DNA of 64,000 nucleotides from Bremia lactucae (taxonomy: Eukaryota; Oomycota; Peronosporomycetes; Peronosporales; Peronosporaceae), in NCBI RefSeq assembly GCF_004359215.1, contig NC_090621.1, forward strand, positions 3,961,499-4,025,498, given 5' to 3'. Positions 30,504-41,152 of the stretch are shown piece by piece. Numbering within the stretch: the first letter of the stretch is position 1; each line of letters opens with the position of its first letter. The notes under the pieces are model-generated. The model was not told the DNA's origin, did no database searches, and saw nothing but the letters and a program-made list of their open reading frames with translations. The position numbers were made by a program, and so were the translations under genes.

Positions 30504-31855
30504 CTGTCACACACCTCCCACTGCTTTACTGATGCAATGTTAATGCCAATACCATAAATTTTCTTCACAATAGCATCAAGACCGCTATGACCAATGTGAC
30601 CAAGTCGAAGGTGCCAGAGGTACGACGTGGTGTCCCCATGGTATCCCATCGATCTTGTTATATTTGCCTCATCCATCAGAATAGGCGTCATGCAAAGCTT
30701 GAACAATCCTTTGCCTTCACGCGCTCCAAGCTTCCAGCGAAGATCTTTTGTTTCCGCAAAACAACCATCGCGCTCAAACGTAACTGGCCCAACATCCTTT
30801 GTAAAGCGGCCAACCGAAAACAAATTTCGCGAAAGCTTGGGAATATGCCATACGCCAGTAAGCATACCTTTCTTAGTCCCACGCGGAGTCTTCATTGACA
30901 TCACTATGTTGCCCATTCCCACCGCTTGAACCACACCGTCGTCAGCGAGATGCACATCTATTGGAGAAATAGTCTTGTAATTCTTCATGTACTCTTTCGA
31001 GTACGTCATGTGTTGCGTTGCTCCTGAGTCAACCAACCACACACATTCCGACTTGGTAGCACTTGCATCACCACCAACCGAGAACAGAAAATCGCCCGAG
31101 TCGTCTTCTACTTGCGCGATATTTGCTGTTTGCGACCTTTGTCGCTGCGCATTCTCGCGGAGTCGTACTGGACACTTCGCAATCCAATGTCCCTGCTCAC
31201 CACAATAATGACATGCACTGCTCGTCTTGACAGGCGCTTGTTGTACTCCCTTGCGCTTTCCTTGATCGTTCGACATAAACGCTTGACCTTGACCGTGCGC
31301 GGCTCCCTCGATGCCGCCACCTTGTTCCTTGCGTTTCATGTCCTCGTGCAACAGTCGAGACGTCACCAGCTCCCATGACAGCGAGTCAGCTCTTGACTCC
31401 AGTGCCGTGATCAGGAACGCAAACGAATCACTGAGGCTTCCCAAGAGCGTGATGACCAAGTCGTCTTCACTAACCGGAGCTCCCACTGCATCCAGCTGCT
31501 CCGCCAGGGTCTTTAACTTGTTAATGTGCTGCAGCACATCATCACCATCATCCATTTTGGCCGTAAAGAAGCGTCGACGAAGATAGAGCTTGTTCGCCAA
31601 GCTCTTCTTCTCGAAGTGTCCCTCCAGCCGTGAGCATGCATCGTGCGCTCCACTTGCCGAGCGAACCAGAGGCAGCTGTGAATCCTCCATCGCGAGACAG
31701 ATGATCGCCAGCGCCTTTCGAGACTTACGCTTGTAAGTTGTCTGATCCAGCGTACTGGTCAGGTGCTCGAGTTTCACCTCCCCGCTTGTCACTTCCCACA
31801 GGTCCCTCTCCTCCAGCACCATTTGCATCTTAAACTTCCACGTATGAAAATTCAT
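30476..31855 (-). CDS. B2 gag-protease (459 aa, start lost in gap)
   Basis: The minus-strand frame contains WKFKMQMVLEERDLW, LAMEDSQLPLV, the CCHC knuckle CHYCGEQGHWIAKC, protease VDSGATQHM with an intact DSG, and GAG-pre-integrase YLWHLRLGHIGHSGL. It ends at a frameshift (GSKRE, stop). The true start lies upstream in the gap at 31895; the frame is still open at 31894 (ASATSSRINKFDG type). B1 has DSY at the same protease site, so B2 retains the better protease. Confidence 0.9.
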   Translation of the reverse strand: MNFHTWKFKMQMVLEERDLWEVTSGEVKLEHLTSTLDQTTYKRKSRKALAIICLAMEDSQLPLVRSASGAHDACSRLEGHFEKKSLANKLYLRRRFFTAKMDDGDDVLQHINKLKTLAEQLDAVGAPVSEDDLVITLLGSLSDSFAFLITALESRADSLSWELVTSRLLHEDMKRKEQGGGIEGAAHGQGQAFMSNDQGKRKGVQQAPVKTSSACHYCGEQGHWIAKCPVRLRENAQRQRSQTANIAQVEDDSGDFLFSVGGDASATKSECVWLVDSGATQHMTYSKEYMKNYKTISPIDVHLADDGVVQAVGMGNIVMSMKTPRGTKKGMLTGVWHIPKLSRNLFSVGRFTKDVGPVTFERDGCFAETKDLRWKLGAREGKGLFKLCMTPILMDEANITRSMGYHGDTTSYLWHLRLGHIGHSGLDAIVKKIYGIGINIASVKQWEVCDRCSLGSKRE

Positions 31856-31894
31856 GCCATCAAACTTGTTGATGCGAGAAGAGGTGGCGGAAGC

Positions 31895-32283
31895 NNNNNN
31901 NNNNNNNNNNNNNNNNNNNNNNNNNNNNNNNNNNNNNNNNNNNNNNNNNNNNNNNNNNNNNNNNNNNNNNNNNNNNNNNNNNNNNNNNNNNNNNNNNNNN
32001 NNNNNNNNNNNNNNNNNNNNNNNNNNNNNNNNNNNNNNNNNNNNNNNNNNNNNNNNNNNNNNNNNNNNNNNNNNNNNNNNNNNNNNNNNNNNNNNNNNNN
32101 NNNNNNNNNNNNNNNNNNNNNNNNNNNNNNNNNNNNNNNNNNNNNNNNNNNNNNNNNNNNNNNNNNNNNNNNNNNNNNNNNNNNNNNNNNNNNNNNNNNN
32201 NNNNNNNNNNNNNNNNNNNNNNNNNNNNNNNNNNNNNNNNNNNNNNNNNNNNNNNNNNNNNNNNNNNNNNNNNNNNNNNNNNN
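31895..32283. other. Assembly gap (389 n)
   Basis: It hides the B2 gag start, primer site and 5' LTR, and the junction with the following D unit. Gag before the gap and D gag after it are both - strand. Confidence 1.
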
Positions 32284-32319
32284 TCTTGGGCAGAAGTCAT
32301 GGTCGTTGGGCTCATAGAC
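32284..32319 (-). pseudogene. D-family gag start remnant
   Basis: Only the first codons (MSPTTMTSAQ) and the degenerate primer site of a D unit remain between the gap and LTR copy 4. Confidence 0.75.
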
Positions 32320-32569
32320 TGTTGAAGTCCGAAAAATAAGGGAGCAAAGCGAAGCAAAGAATCAGCTCGATGAGCCGAAGACACATGAACGGAAAAGAAA
32401 TAGTTGGAAGTGAGTGATTTATTGGGGCTCACACTTCTACTTTCATAACACTCATTACTACATATTCTCATTTACTATGTAATAGTATCAGTAAATGCTA
32501 TGCCAGACCGCGGTTCGGATTGGACAGGTTTGGGTTGTGGACTTTACCTGAAAACCATAACTTTCAATA
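32320..32569 (-). repeat. D-family LTR copy 4
   Basis: 250 bp with the same ends as copy 1 (TATTGAAAG and CAACA on the minus strand). It is the 3' LTR of the complete monomer that runs to 36525 and the 5' LTR of the unit lost in the gap. Confidence 0.85.
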
Positions 32570-35500
32570 CGCCTCCTTAATGCGAACTCGCTTTAATACC
32601 GAGAGCCGCCGTCATGTCCTTGTGGCGCGGTCAGGGTAGTCTCTTCGTCATTATGTCTGCCAACATGTTCGACGTTTCACAGCACTCGAGGTACACTTCG
32701 CCACGCTTGACTTCGTCACGGATGTGATGATACTTGATGTCGATGTGCTTTGCACGGGCATGGTTGACAGGATTCTTGGTCATCTTGATGCACGATTGAT
32801 TGTCTTCAGATATCCTAAGATCCGATTCTGACTTGCTTGCCGCATCCAGAACTATATAATATATGGGATGGATCCACTTGCCTTCTTGGACAACTAAGCT
32901 CAAGGCAATCTATTTGCCTTGCTGGTTGACAGTGATACACTCAACTGTTACTTGCTCCCCCAACTTACAGGAGCGCCTATCAGGATAAAAGCATATCAAG
33001 AAGTTTACTTGCGGTCGGAATGGTCGCCAGCCCAGTCTGCATCCGAGTAGCCACGAAAGTCGACTTTGTCGCCAGGCTGAAATCGAATACCATTAGTCTT
33101 GGTTCCTTGTAAATAGCGAAGTATACGCTTGACTGCAGCCCAGTGCTTGACTTGTGTAGTCCATATATCTCGACCCATACCAACAGCAAAGGCAATGCTC
33201 GGCCGCGTTGCAGTCATCAGGTGCATTAGCGCACCTACGGCCTCACGAAATGGTGCGTTCATCTTAGTCTAGGCATCACTTGGTAGAAGTCTTAAAACTT
33301 GTATCCGTTGGCCTTATCACTGCCTTGCAATGATATACACCAAAACGCTTCAGAATGTCGTCGATGTACCGCCGTTGACATATTGTCACGCTGCCATCGT
33401 CATTGTCCACAAGCTCGATGCCCAACACAATTGCGCACTTGCCAGTGCCGGTCATCTCGAAGCGTTCTTTCAAGTCGGTCTTCGTACGCGCTGTTAGCCC
33501 CGTCAAACTCCCAGTAACTAACGCATCGTCGACGTATACCAGCAGTAGCACACAATGCTCTTAAATGATCTCGACGTAAGGGCACAAGTCAAAGGCCAAA
33601 AAAATGAAATTCAATCGAGCATACGAATTCGGCAAAAGTCTATACCAAGCACGCGAAGCTTGTTCTAGGCCATTCATTGCCTTGACCAGCTCAAGACAAT
33701 TAAAGTCTTTGTCGAGCTTAACCCCTTTCTACGCGACGCAGTACACGACTTCTTTCATAACTTCATCAAGAAAAGCTGCCACCACATCCAATTGATCAAG
33801 TGACCAGCTGAAGTACTTAATTTACGCAATTACCATGCGTTAGGTCACATACTTAACAGCAGGCGATAATGTCTCCGTTTAGTCGATTCCATATTTTTGC
33901 TTGAATCCCTTTGCTACGAGACGAGCCTTGAACTTCTCGATAGAGCTGTTGGCTTTATGCTTGATCTTGAAAAACCACTTGGCTCCAATAGCGCGTTGTC
34001 CTACCGAGAGCTTTGCAGCTCGAAATTCGCCACGAAATTGCATTGAATCCAGCACAGCTCGAATCGCCTTGCGCCAATGTAGCTAATCTGGTCCGCTAAC
34101 TGCATCTTGAATGTGGTCGGCTCCGACAGGTCCTTAGATTTAACATTATTAGCCCTTGTACGCCAAAATGCTCGAGAAGTTGAGTTGCTGTCGTCGTCTT
34201 CGTTAGCAAATCCTTATTTAAATCCAGAGCTGGGTCCTCTGTGTGCGCTTGATCGCCGCTTAGCTCCATGAGCGTTTGCGCCTTCAGGAGCGCTCGTCTC
34301 TTCCGAAACAATTTAACGAGGCTCTAGGCTCAATGCTTTAGATGCTAGGATTGAGATGCTTTACTGAAATTTGCGCTTTCCTGTCTGCTTGAAGTCCATC
34401 GGTTGTGTCGAATCATCGTCACTTATCCCGAGCGAGTCAAAATTTGAGATTAGCCTTTTCAATGTCGTCAAAAAGGTTGACCGTTAATCATTAAAAAACA
34501 AACTCGTCAAAGGTTACATTTCGACTGATAATTACTTTCTGCGCTTGTAAGTCATAGGCTCATTACGCCTTAGAGACTTCTTCAGAGCCCACGAACTCCA
34601 ACTCGAGACTTGGGGTCCCAATTGAGCCGTTTTTCTTTTGGAGTAAAGACATGCGCTCGACAGCCGAAGACGCGCATATGCTGGATACTTGGCTCGGACT
34701 TGTAAGCCATTCCGAATAGAGTCTTGCTCTTAATCTTGAGCGATGGAAGAGGATTCTTGACGTAACTTGCAGCAATGGCAGCTTCGCCCCAAAAGCACTT
34801 GTCCAGCTTAGCGTGATGTTGCATACAGCGTCAAATCGTCACAATCATTCGTATGGCGCGTTTAGCCATCCTAATGGTCTGGCGCACGTACGCGACTGTG
34901 ACCTGTTGCTTGGTGCCCTCGTCCTCGTAGAAAATCTTGAGCAAATTGGTCGCAAATTCACGAGATCCATCATACCGCACAAAGTTTTCCTTTTTGTTGA
35001 ATTGCGTTTGAATCTTTCATATGCATGCCGTGATGAAGCCTCGCTGTCCGACTTGAATCGCAAACAAAGGCCCTTCATACAATCGCTGGCTTCATCACGA
35101 TCAACAGCAAATATTTGCTTCCACCTTAATCGGGCCACAAATATCAAAGTGTAGTAGCTCGAACGAGGAATAGCGACGCTTATCGCTGTTGCTTAAACAT
35201 ATTTTTTGGACCATATTTCCTTCTTGACATCCGCGACACACGCTCGGTAGAAACGAAGTCGTTTGTATGTCAGCGTCCTTAATCATGCGGCTTGCAATCG
35301 TTTTTCGTAGAACGTCGATGGCGTGTGACCCGATCTCACAAAGACGATCGCTGCTGTGATCAGACGTTGCTGAATTGGCCGGGCGCTGTGAAGTCTAATT
35401 AAAGTATCCTTTCCTGTCGAACCTCGCATTCCAGTGAAACTACAAATGCGATCCGATCGTAGTCGTAATCTTAATTGTGCTGCCACTGCACGTTGCTGGC

Positions 35501-36275
35501 ATCGCATCCACGATTTTAATTACTGCTTCAAGATCCTCGCATGTCTTTCAATTGCTTGGTCCAGCATCACTCTACCACGTGCCCCAATTTGTCACAATAT
35601 GTGCACTGACGGGATTTTCGCTCGGCACTGAATGCTTTTGCCGCATCTTCAGTCTTCACCGGAGCAATCGTTCCTTTTACTTTGTCGCTGATGTGCTCGC
35701 TTGTCAGCACCTTCACAACATCTTGGATCCTTAGCTCTGCACTGCTCTTCTACAGATTAAGCACGACGTTCTCGTAGCCTTTCGGACAGACTGCGCAGTA
35801 GACAAATTGCAACGCCCTCATCCTCCATTTTGGCGTCAATACTGCTAAGCTTGGCGCTTGTGTTGAGGATCACAGTGATGCAAAACGTTGTCGCCTTTCG
35901 CCATCGCCGTGCTGAATAGCAGGCGCTTCAAGATGATGCGTCCAGCCTTCTGCGATCCGCCGTACAAATTCTTAATGCGCGTCCAGGTAACCCAGGCTTC
36001 TTTAAAGTCGTCTGTTTCGTGACGAAGTTCGTGTCCATGTGGAGAAGCATAAGGCCAAACGCAATATTGCTGGACTTGACATATTTGTCTCTGGCACGGG
36101 TGTCCGCAAACGACGAAGTCACCTCACGATTGACCAGGTGCCACACCGACTTGGTGAGAACAACACACCACGCATGTAGCGGTTCGACGTGGCAAACTTG
36201 TCATCGCTCAACTTGTCGATAGTAATCTTCGTCGAAACATCTTGGGCAGAAGTCATGGTCGTTGGGCTCATAGAC
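32570..36275 (-). pseudogene. Complete D-family internal region (reference monomer, 3706 bp)
   Basis: This is the only D internal region uninterrupted between two LTRs. Minus-strand landmarks from gag to RNase H are: start codon complement 36269-36271 (MSPTTMTSAQ), shifted gag 35928-36146, knuckle near 35564-35608, protease and GAG-pre-integrase about 35101-35507, integrase 34563-35147 (FWGEAAIAASYVKN), linker 34096-34311, RT 33276-33585 (YVDDALVTG) and RNase H 32631-33262 ([26 protein letters not shown]). Reading frames are broken at least seven times. With one LTR the repeat period is 3,956 bp. At ~3.7 kb the internal region is shorter than the ~4.08 kb of A1, so deletions have occurred. 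Confidence 0.88.
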
Positions 36276-36525
36276 TGTTGAAGTCCGAAAAATAAGGGAG
36301 CAAAGCGAAGCGAAGAATCAGCTCGATGAGCCGAAGACACATGAACGGAAAAGAAATAGTTGGAAGTGAGTGATTTATTGGGGCTCACACTTCTACTTTC
36401 ATAACACTCATTACTACATATTCTCATTTACTATGTAATAGTATCAGTAAATGCTATGCCAGACCGCGGTTCGGATTGGACAGGTTTGGGTTGTGGACTT
36501 TACCTGAAAACCATAACTTTCAATA
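36276..36525 (-). repeat. D-family LTR copy 5
   Basis: 250 bp, shared between the complete monomer on its left (gag side) and the next internal region on its right (RNase H side). Confidence 0.85.
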
Positions 36526-38318
36526 CGCCTCCTTAATGCGAACTCGCTTTAATACCGAGAGCCGCCGTCATGTCCTTGTGGCGCGGTCAGGGTAGTCTCT
36601 TCGTCATTATGTCTGCCAACATGTTCGACGTTTCACAGCACTCGAGGTACACTTCGCCACGCTTGACTTCGTCACGGATGTGATGATACTTGATGTCGAT
36701 GTGCTTTGCACGGGCATGGTTGACAGGATTCTTGGTCATCTTGATGCACGATTGATTGTCTTCAGATATCCTAAGATCCGATTCTGACTTGCTTGCCGCA
36801 TCCAGAACTATATAATATATGGGATGGATCCACTTGCCTTCTTGGACAACTAAGCTCAAGGCAATCTATTCTGCCTTGCTGGTTGACAGTGACACACTCA
36901 ACTGTTACTTGCTCCCCCAACTTACAGGAGCGCCTATCAGGATAAAAGCATATCAAGAAGTTTACTTGCGGTCGGAATGGTCGCCAGCCCAGTCTGCATC
37001 CGAGTAGCCACGAAAGTCGACTTTGTCGCCAGGCTGAAATCGAATACCATTAGTCTTGGTTCCTTGTAAATAGCGAAGTATACGCTTGACTGCAGCCCAG
37101 TGCTTGACTTGTGTAGTCCATATATCTCGACCCATACCAACAGCAAAGGCAATGCTCGGCCGCGTTGCAGTCATCAGGTGCATTAGCGCACCTACGGCCT
37201 CACGAAATGGTGCGTTCATCTTAGTCTAGGCATCACTTGGTAGAAGTCTTAAAACTTGTATCCGTTGGCCTTATCACTGCCTTGCAATGATATACACCAA
37301 AACGCTTCAGAATGTCGTCGATGTACCGCCGTTGACATATTGTCACGCTGCCATCGTCATTGTCCACAAGCTCGATGCCCAACACAATTGCGCACTTGCC
37401 AGTGCCGGTCATCTCGAAGCGTTCTTTCAAGTCGGTCTTCGTACGCGCTGTTAGCCCCGTCAAACTCCCAGTAACTAACGCATCGTCGACGTATACCAGC
37501 AGTAGCACACAATGCTCTTCAATGATCTCGACGTAAGGGCACAAGTCAAAGGCCAAAAAAATGAAATTCAATCGAGCATACGAATTCGGCAAAAGTCTCT
37601 ACCAAGCACGCGAAGCTTGTTCTAGGCCATTCATTGCCTTGACCAGCTCAAGACAATTAAAGTCTTTGTCGAGCTTAACCCCTTTTTACGCGACGCAGTA
37701 CACGACTTCTTTCATAACTTCATCAAGAAAAGCTGCCACCACATCCAATTGATCAAGTGACCAGCTGAAGTACTTAATTTACGCAATTACCATGCGTTAG
37801 GTCACATACTTAACAGCAGGCGATAATGTCTCCGTTTAGTCGATTCCATATTTTTGCTTGAATCCCTTTGCTACGAGACGAGCCTTGAACTTCTCGATAG
37901 AGCTGTTGGCTTTATGCTTGATCTTGAAAAACCACTTGGTTCCAATAGCGTGTTGTCCTACCGAGAGCTTTGCAGCTCGAAATTCGCCACGAAATTGCAT
38001 TGAATCCAGCACAGCTCGAATCGCCTTGCGCCAATGTAGCTAATCTGGTCCGCTAACTGCATCTTGAATGTGGTCGGCTCCGACAGGTCCTTAGATTTAA
38101 CATTATTAGCCCTTGTACGCCAAAATGCTCGAGAAGTTGAGTTGCTGTCGTCGTCTTCGTTAGCAAGTCCTTATTTAAATCCAGAGCTGGGTCCTCTGTG
38201 TGCGCTTGATCGCCGCTTAGCTCCATGAGCGTTTGTGCCTTCAGGAGCGCTCGTCTCTTCCGAAACAGCTTAACGAGGCTCTAGGCTCAATGCTTTAGAT
38301 GCTAGGATTGAGATGCTT
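36526..38318 (-). pseudogene. D-family RNase H-RT-linker, cut by gap
   Basis: Same order and breaks as 32570 and beyond: RNase H end (36587-36859), RNase H start (36962-37219), RT (37233-37592, YVDDALVTG) and the RT-integrase linker. Sequence stops at GAGATGCTT before the gap. Confidence 0.85.
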
Positions 38319-39067
38319 NNNNNNNNNNNNNNNNNNNNNNNNNNNNNNNNNNNNNNNNNNNNNNNNNNNNNNNNNNNNNNNNNNNNNNNNNNNNNNNNNN
38401 NNNNNNNNNNNNNNNNNNNNNNNNNNNNNNNNNNNNNNNNNNNNNNNNNNNNNNNNNNNNNNNNNNNNNNNNNNNNNNNNNNNNNNNNNNNNNNNNNNNN
38501 NNNNNNNNNNNNNNNNNNNNNNNNNNNNNNNNNNNNNNNNNNNNNNNNNNNNNNNNNNNNNNNNNNNNNNNNNNNNNNNNNNNNNNNNNNNNNNNNNNNN
38601 NNNNNNNNNNNNNNNNNNNNNNNNNNNNNNNNNNNNNNNNNNNNNNNNNNNNNNNNNNNNNNNNNNNNNNNNNNNNNNNNNNNNNNNNNNNNNNNNNNNN
38701 NNNNNNNNNNNNNNNNNNNNNNNNNNNNNNNNNNNNNNNNNNNNNNNNNNNNNNNNNNNNNNNNNNNNNNNNNNNNNNNNNNNNNNNNNNNNNNNNNNNN
38801 NNNNNNNNNNNNNNNNNNNNNNNNNNNNNNNNNNNNNNNNNNNNNNNNNNNNNNNNNNNNNNNNNNNNNNNNNNNNNNNNNNNNNNNNNNNNNNNNNNNN
38901 NNNNNNNNNNNNNNNNNNNNNNNNNNNNNNNNNNNNNNNNNNNNNNNNNNNNNNNNNNNNNNNNNNNNNNNNNNNNNNNNNNNNNNNNNNNNNNNNNNNN
39001 NNNNNNNNNNNNNNNNNNNNNNNNNNNNNNNNNNNNNNNNNNNNNNNNNNNNNNNNNNNNNNNNNNN
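38319..39067. other. Assembly gap (749 n)
   Basis: It separates a - strand D unit from a + strand C element. The start of C (5' LTR to mid-RT) is not in the visible sequence. Confidence 1.
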
Positions 39068-40136
39068 AAGTTCAAGAAGTGTGATTCCGATCACTGTGTT
39101 TACATGAAACGAGATGATCAAGACATGATCTTCGTTGCGCTCTACGTCGATGACCTGATTCTGGCAAGCAGTACCAGCAAGATGCTTCAAGAAACCAAGG
39201 AAGCGCTGAATCGCCGATTCGAAATGACAGATATGGGTCAGCTCAAGTATTTTCTTGGAATTGAAATTGATCAAGATTTCAAGACTGAAACACTGACGAT
39301 GCGGCAGACGAAGTTTGCAAGTGACATTCTGACCAAGTTTAACATGGAAAATAGCAAGCCTGTCAGGACGCCTCAGGATCCAGGTCTCAAGCTGACTAAG
39401 TCCATGTGTGAAGGTGGATGCGAGCACAGCAAGACTATGGTCGGTGTGCCGTATAGAAATGCTGTGGGCTGCCTAATGTACCTTATGGTCGGCACACGCC
39501 CGGATCTTGCTGCAGCAATTGGAGTGCTTAGCCAATTCGCGGCAGACCCCTGTTCGATACATTGGCAAGCTTTAAAAAGGGTATTCAGGTATATTCAAGG
39601 CACAAGGACGCACGCATCAGGTTTCAAGCATCAAGTCAGGATGGGCTGCAAGGATTTTCAGATGCGGACTGGGCCGGAGACACGATGTCGCGAAGAAGTA
39701 CAAGCGGCTATGCCTTTATGCTGAGCGGCGGATGTGTAAGCTGGAAGAGCAAGAAACAACGCACGGTGGCACTGTCGTCAACGGAAGCCGAGTACATGGC
39801 GCTCTCAGAAGCGACACAGGAGGCAGTGTGGCTTAAGGCTTTTCTGCTCGAGCTTAGTGAGATGCATAAGAATGATGCGGTCAAGATCTACGAAGATAAC
39901 CAAGGCTCAATTGCACTGGCCAAGAATCCACAGTTTCATAAGAGAACCAAGCATATCGACATTCGCTATCACTTCGTACGCGAAAAGGTTGAAGATGGCC
40001 AAGTTGTCTTGGAATACATTTTGACGACCAACATGCTAGCGGACCTCATGACAACGCCAATTCCTGCGACTCAGTTTTGTGTGCTTCAAAACAAGCTTGG
40101 TGTACAAGGACCAGAAGCTGCCGAGTCGAGTGGGAG
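39068..40136 (+). pseudogene. C-type copia: end of reverse transcriptase and RNase H
   Basis: A B-like but distinct pol end. It begins inside RT (SDHCVYMKRDDQDM), then has YVDDLILASS, FEMTDMGQLKYFLGIEI and PYRNAVGCLMYLMVGTRPDLA. A frameshift near 39600-39630 moves the frame; RNase H continues as [42 protein letters not shown] and TNMLADLMTTPIPA (LADIMTK is altered). The product would be non-functional. The frame ends AESSGSVVKDAPRHAQD, TAA, running into the LTR as in B1. Confidence 0.85.
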
Positions 40137-40464
40137 TGTTGTCAAGGATGCGCCTCGACATGCACAAGACTAACCGTCAAAGTACCGGCGGATCATCGAC
40201 ACGCACGACAGCGACATCTGCATGCGACAGCACAACAGATGGTGCCGCGAACGTTCGAAGATCTTCTTCAAGATGCGCAAATGATCATGTTCAAGATGGG
40301 ACCTCCACGTGGTAGAAGCTAATTGGCTAGAATGGATGAAGCCGGTAAGTAAATCCAGTAGAGAATCCAGTAGGCTTAGAGGTAGCAAACGGTTTGCGAA
40401 CTAAGGACCTTTAATATATTTACTTTGCATTTTGCCAACTAGTGCTCACTTGACCTTTACATTA
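40137..40464 (+). repeat. C-type 3' LTR (328 bp)
   Basis: TGTTGTCAAGG to TTTACATTA; four mismatches by eye to 13077-13404. It is followed directly by D sequence AATACTGCTAAGC. It has no TGACGTCA array. Confidence 0.85.
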
Positions 40465-40902
40465 AATACTGCTAAGCTTGGCGCTTGTGTTGAGGATCAC
40501 AGTGATGCAAAACGTTGTCGCCTTTCGCCAATGCCGTGCTGAATAGCAGGCGCTTCAAGATGATGCGTCTAGCCTTCTGCAATCCGCCGTGCAAATTCTT
40601 TATACGCGTCCAGGTAACCCAGGCTTCTTTAAAGTCGTCTGCTTCGTGACGAAGTTCGTGTCCATGTGGAGAAGCATAAGGCCAAACGCAATATTGCTGG
40701 ACTTGACATATTTGTCTCTGGCACGGGTGTCCGCAAACGACGAAGTCACCTCACGATTGACCAGGTGCCACACCGACTTGGTGAGAACAACACACCACGC
40801 ATGTAGCGGTTCGACGTGGCAAACTTGTCATCGTTCAACTTGTCGATAGTAATCTTCGTCGAAACTTCTTGGGCAGAAGTCATGGTCGTTGGGCTCATAG
40901 AC
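40465..40902 (-). pseudogene. D-family gag piece
   Basis: The N-terminal gag part of a D unit ([21 protein letters not shown] region, with MSPTTMTSAQ at the right end), starting abruptly at the C LTR. Confidence 0.8.
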
Positions 40903-41152
40903 TGTTGAAGTCCGAAAAATAAGGGAGCAAAGCGAAGCGAAGAATCAGCTCGATGAGCCGAAGACACATGAACGGAAAAGAAATAGTTGGAAGTGAGTGA
41001 TTTATTGGGGCTCACACTTCTACTTTCATAACACTCATTACTACATATTCTCATTTACTATGTAATAGTATCAGTAAATGCTATGCCAGACCGCGGTTCG
41101 GATTGGACAGGTTTGGGTTGTGGACTTTACCTGAAAACCATAACTTTCAATA
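40903..41152 (-). repeat. D-family LTR copy 6
   Basis: 250 bp, with gag on its left and the RNase H end on its right, as in the other copies. Confidence 0.85.

Larger units (their letters stand above)
22969..31894 (-). mobile_element. Copia element B2, minus strand, interrupted by A1 and by a gap
   Basis: The B-type 3' LTR is split into 22969-22994 and 27612-27868 by the nested A1. Pol and gag run leftward from 31855. The 5' LTR, primer site and gag start are lost in the gap at 31895. Coding sequence is broken by two frameshifts but all domains are present. The B-type LTR structure is confirmed by B1's 3' LTR. Confidence 0.85.

Noticed and set aside
38319..39067. Long open frames across the runs of n
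   Set aside because: They consist of unknown bases and carry no information.
40137..40464. C LTR and B1 5' LTR as the two ends of one 27-kb element
   Set aside because: They are about 99% identical but lie in different D contexts, with many unrelated elements between, and share no target duplication. Members of one LTR family is the simpler reading.
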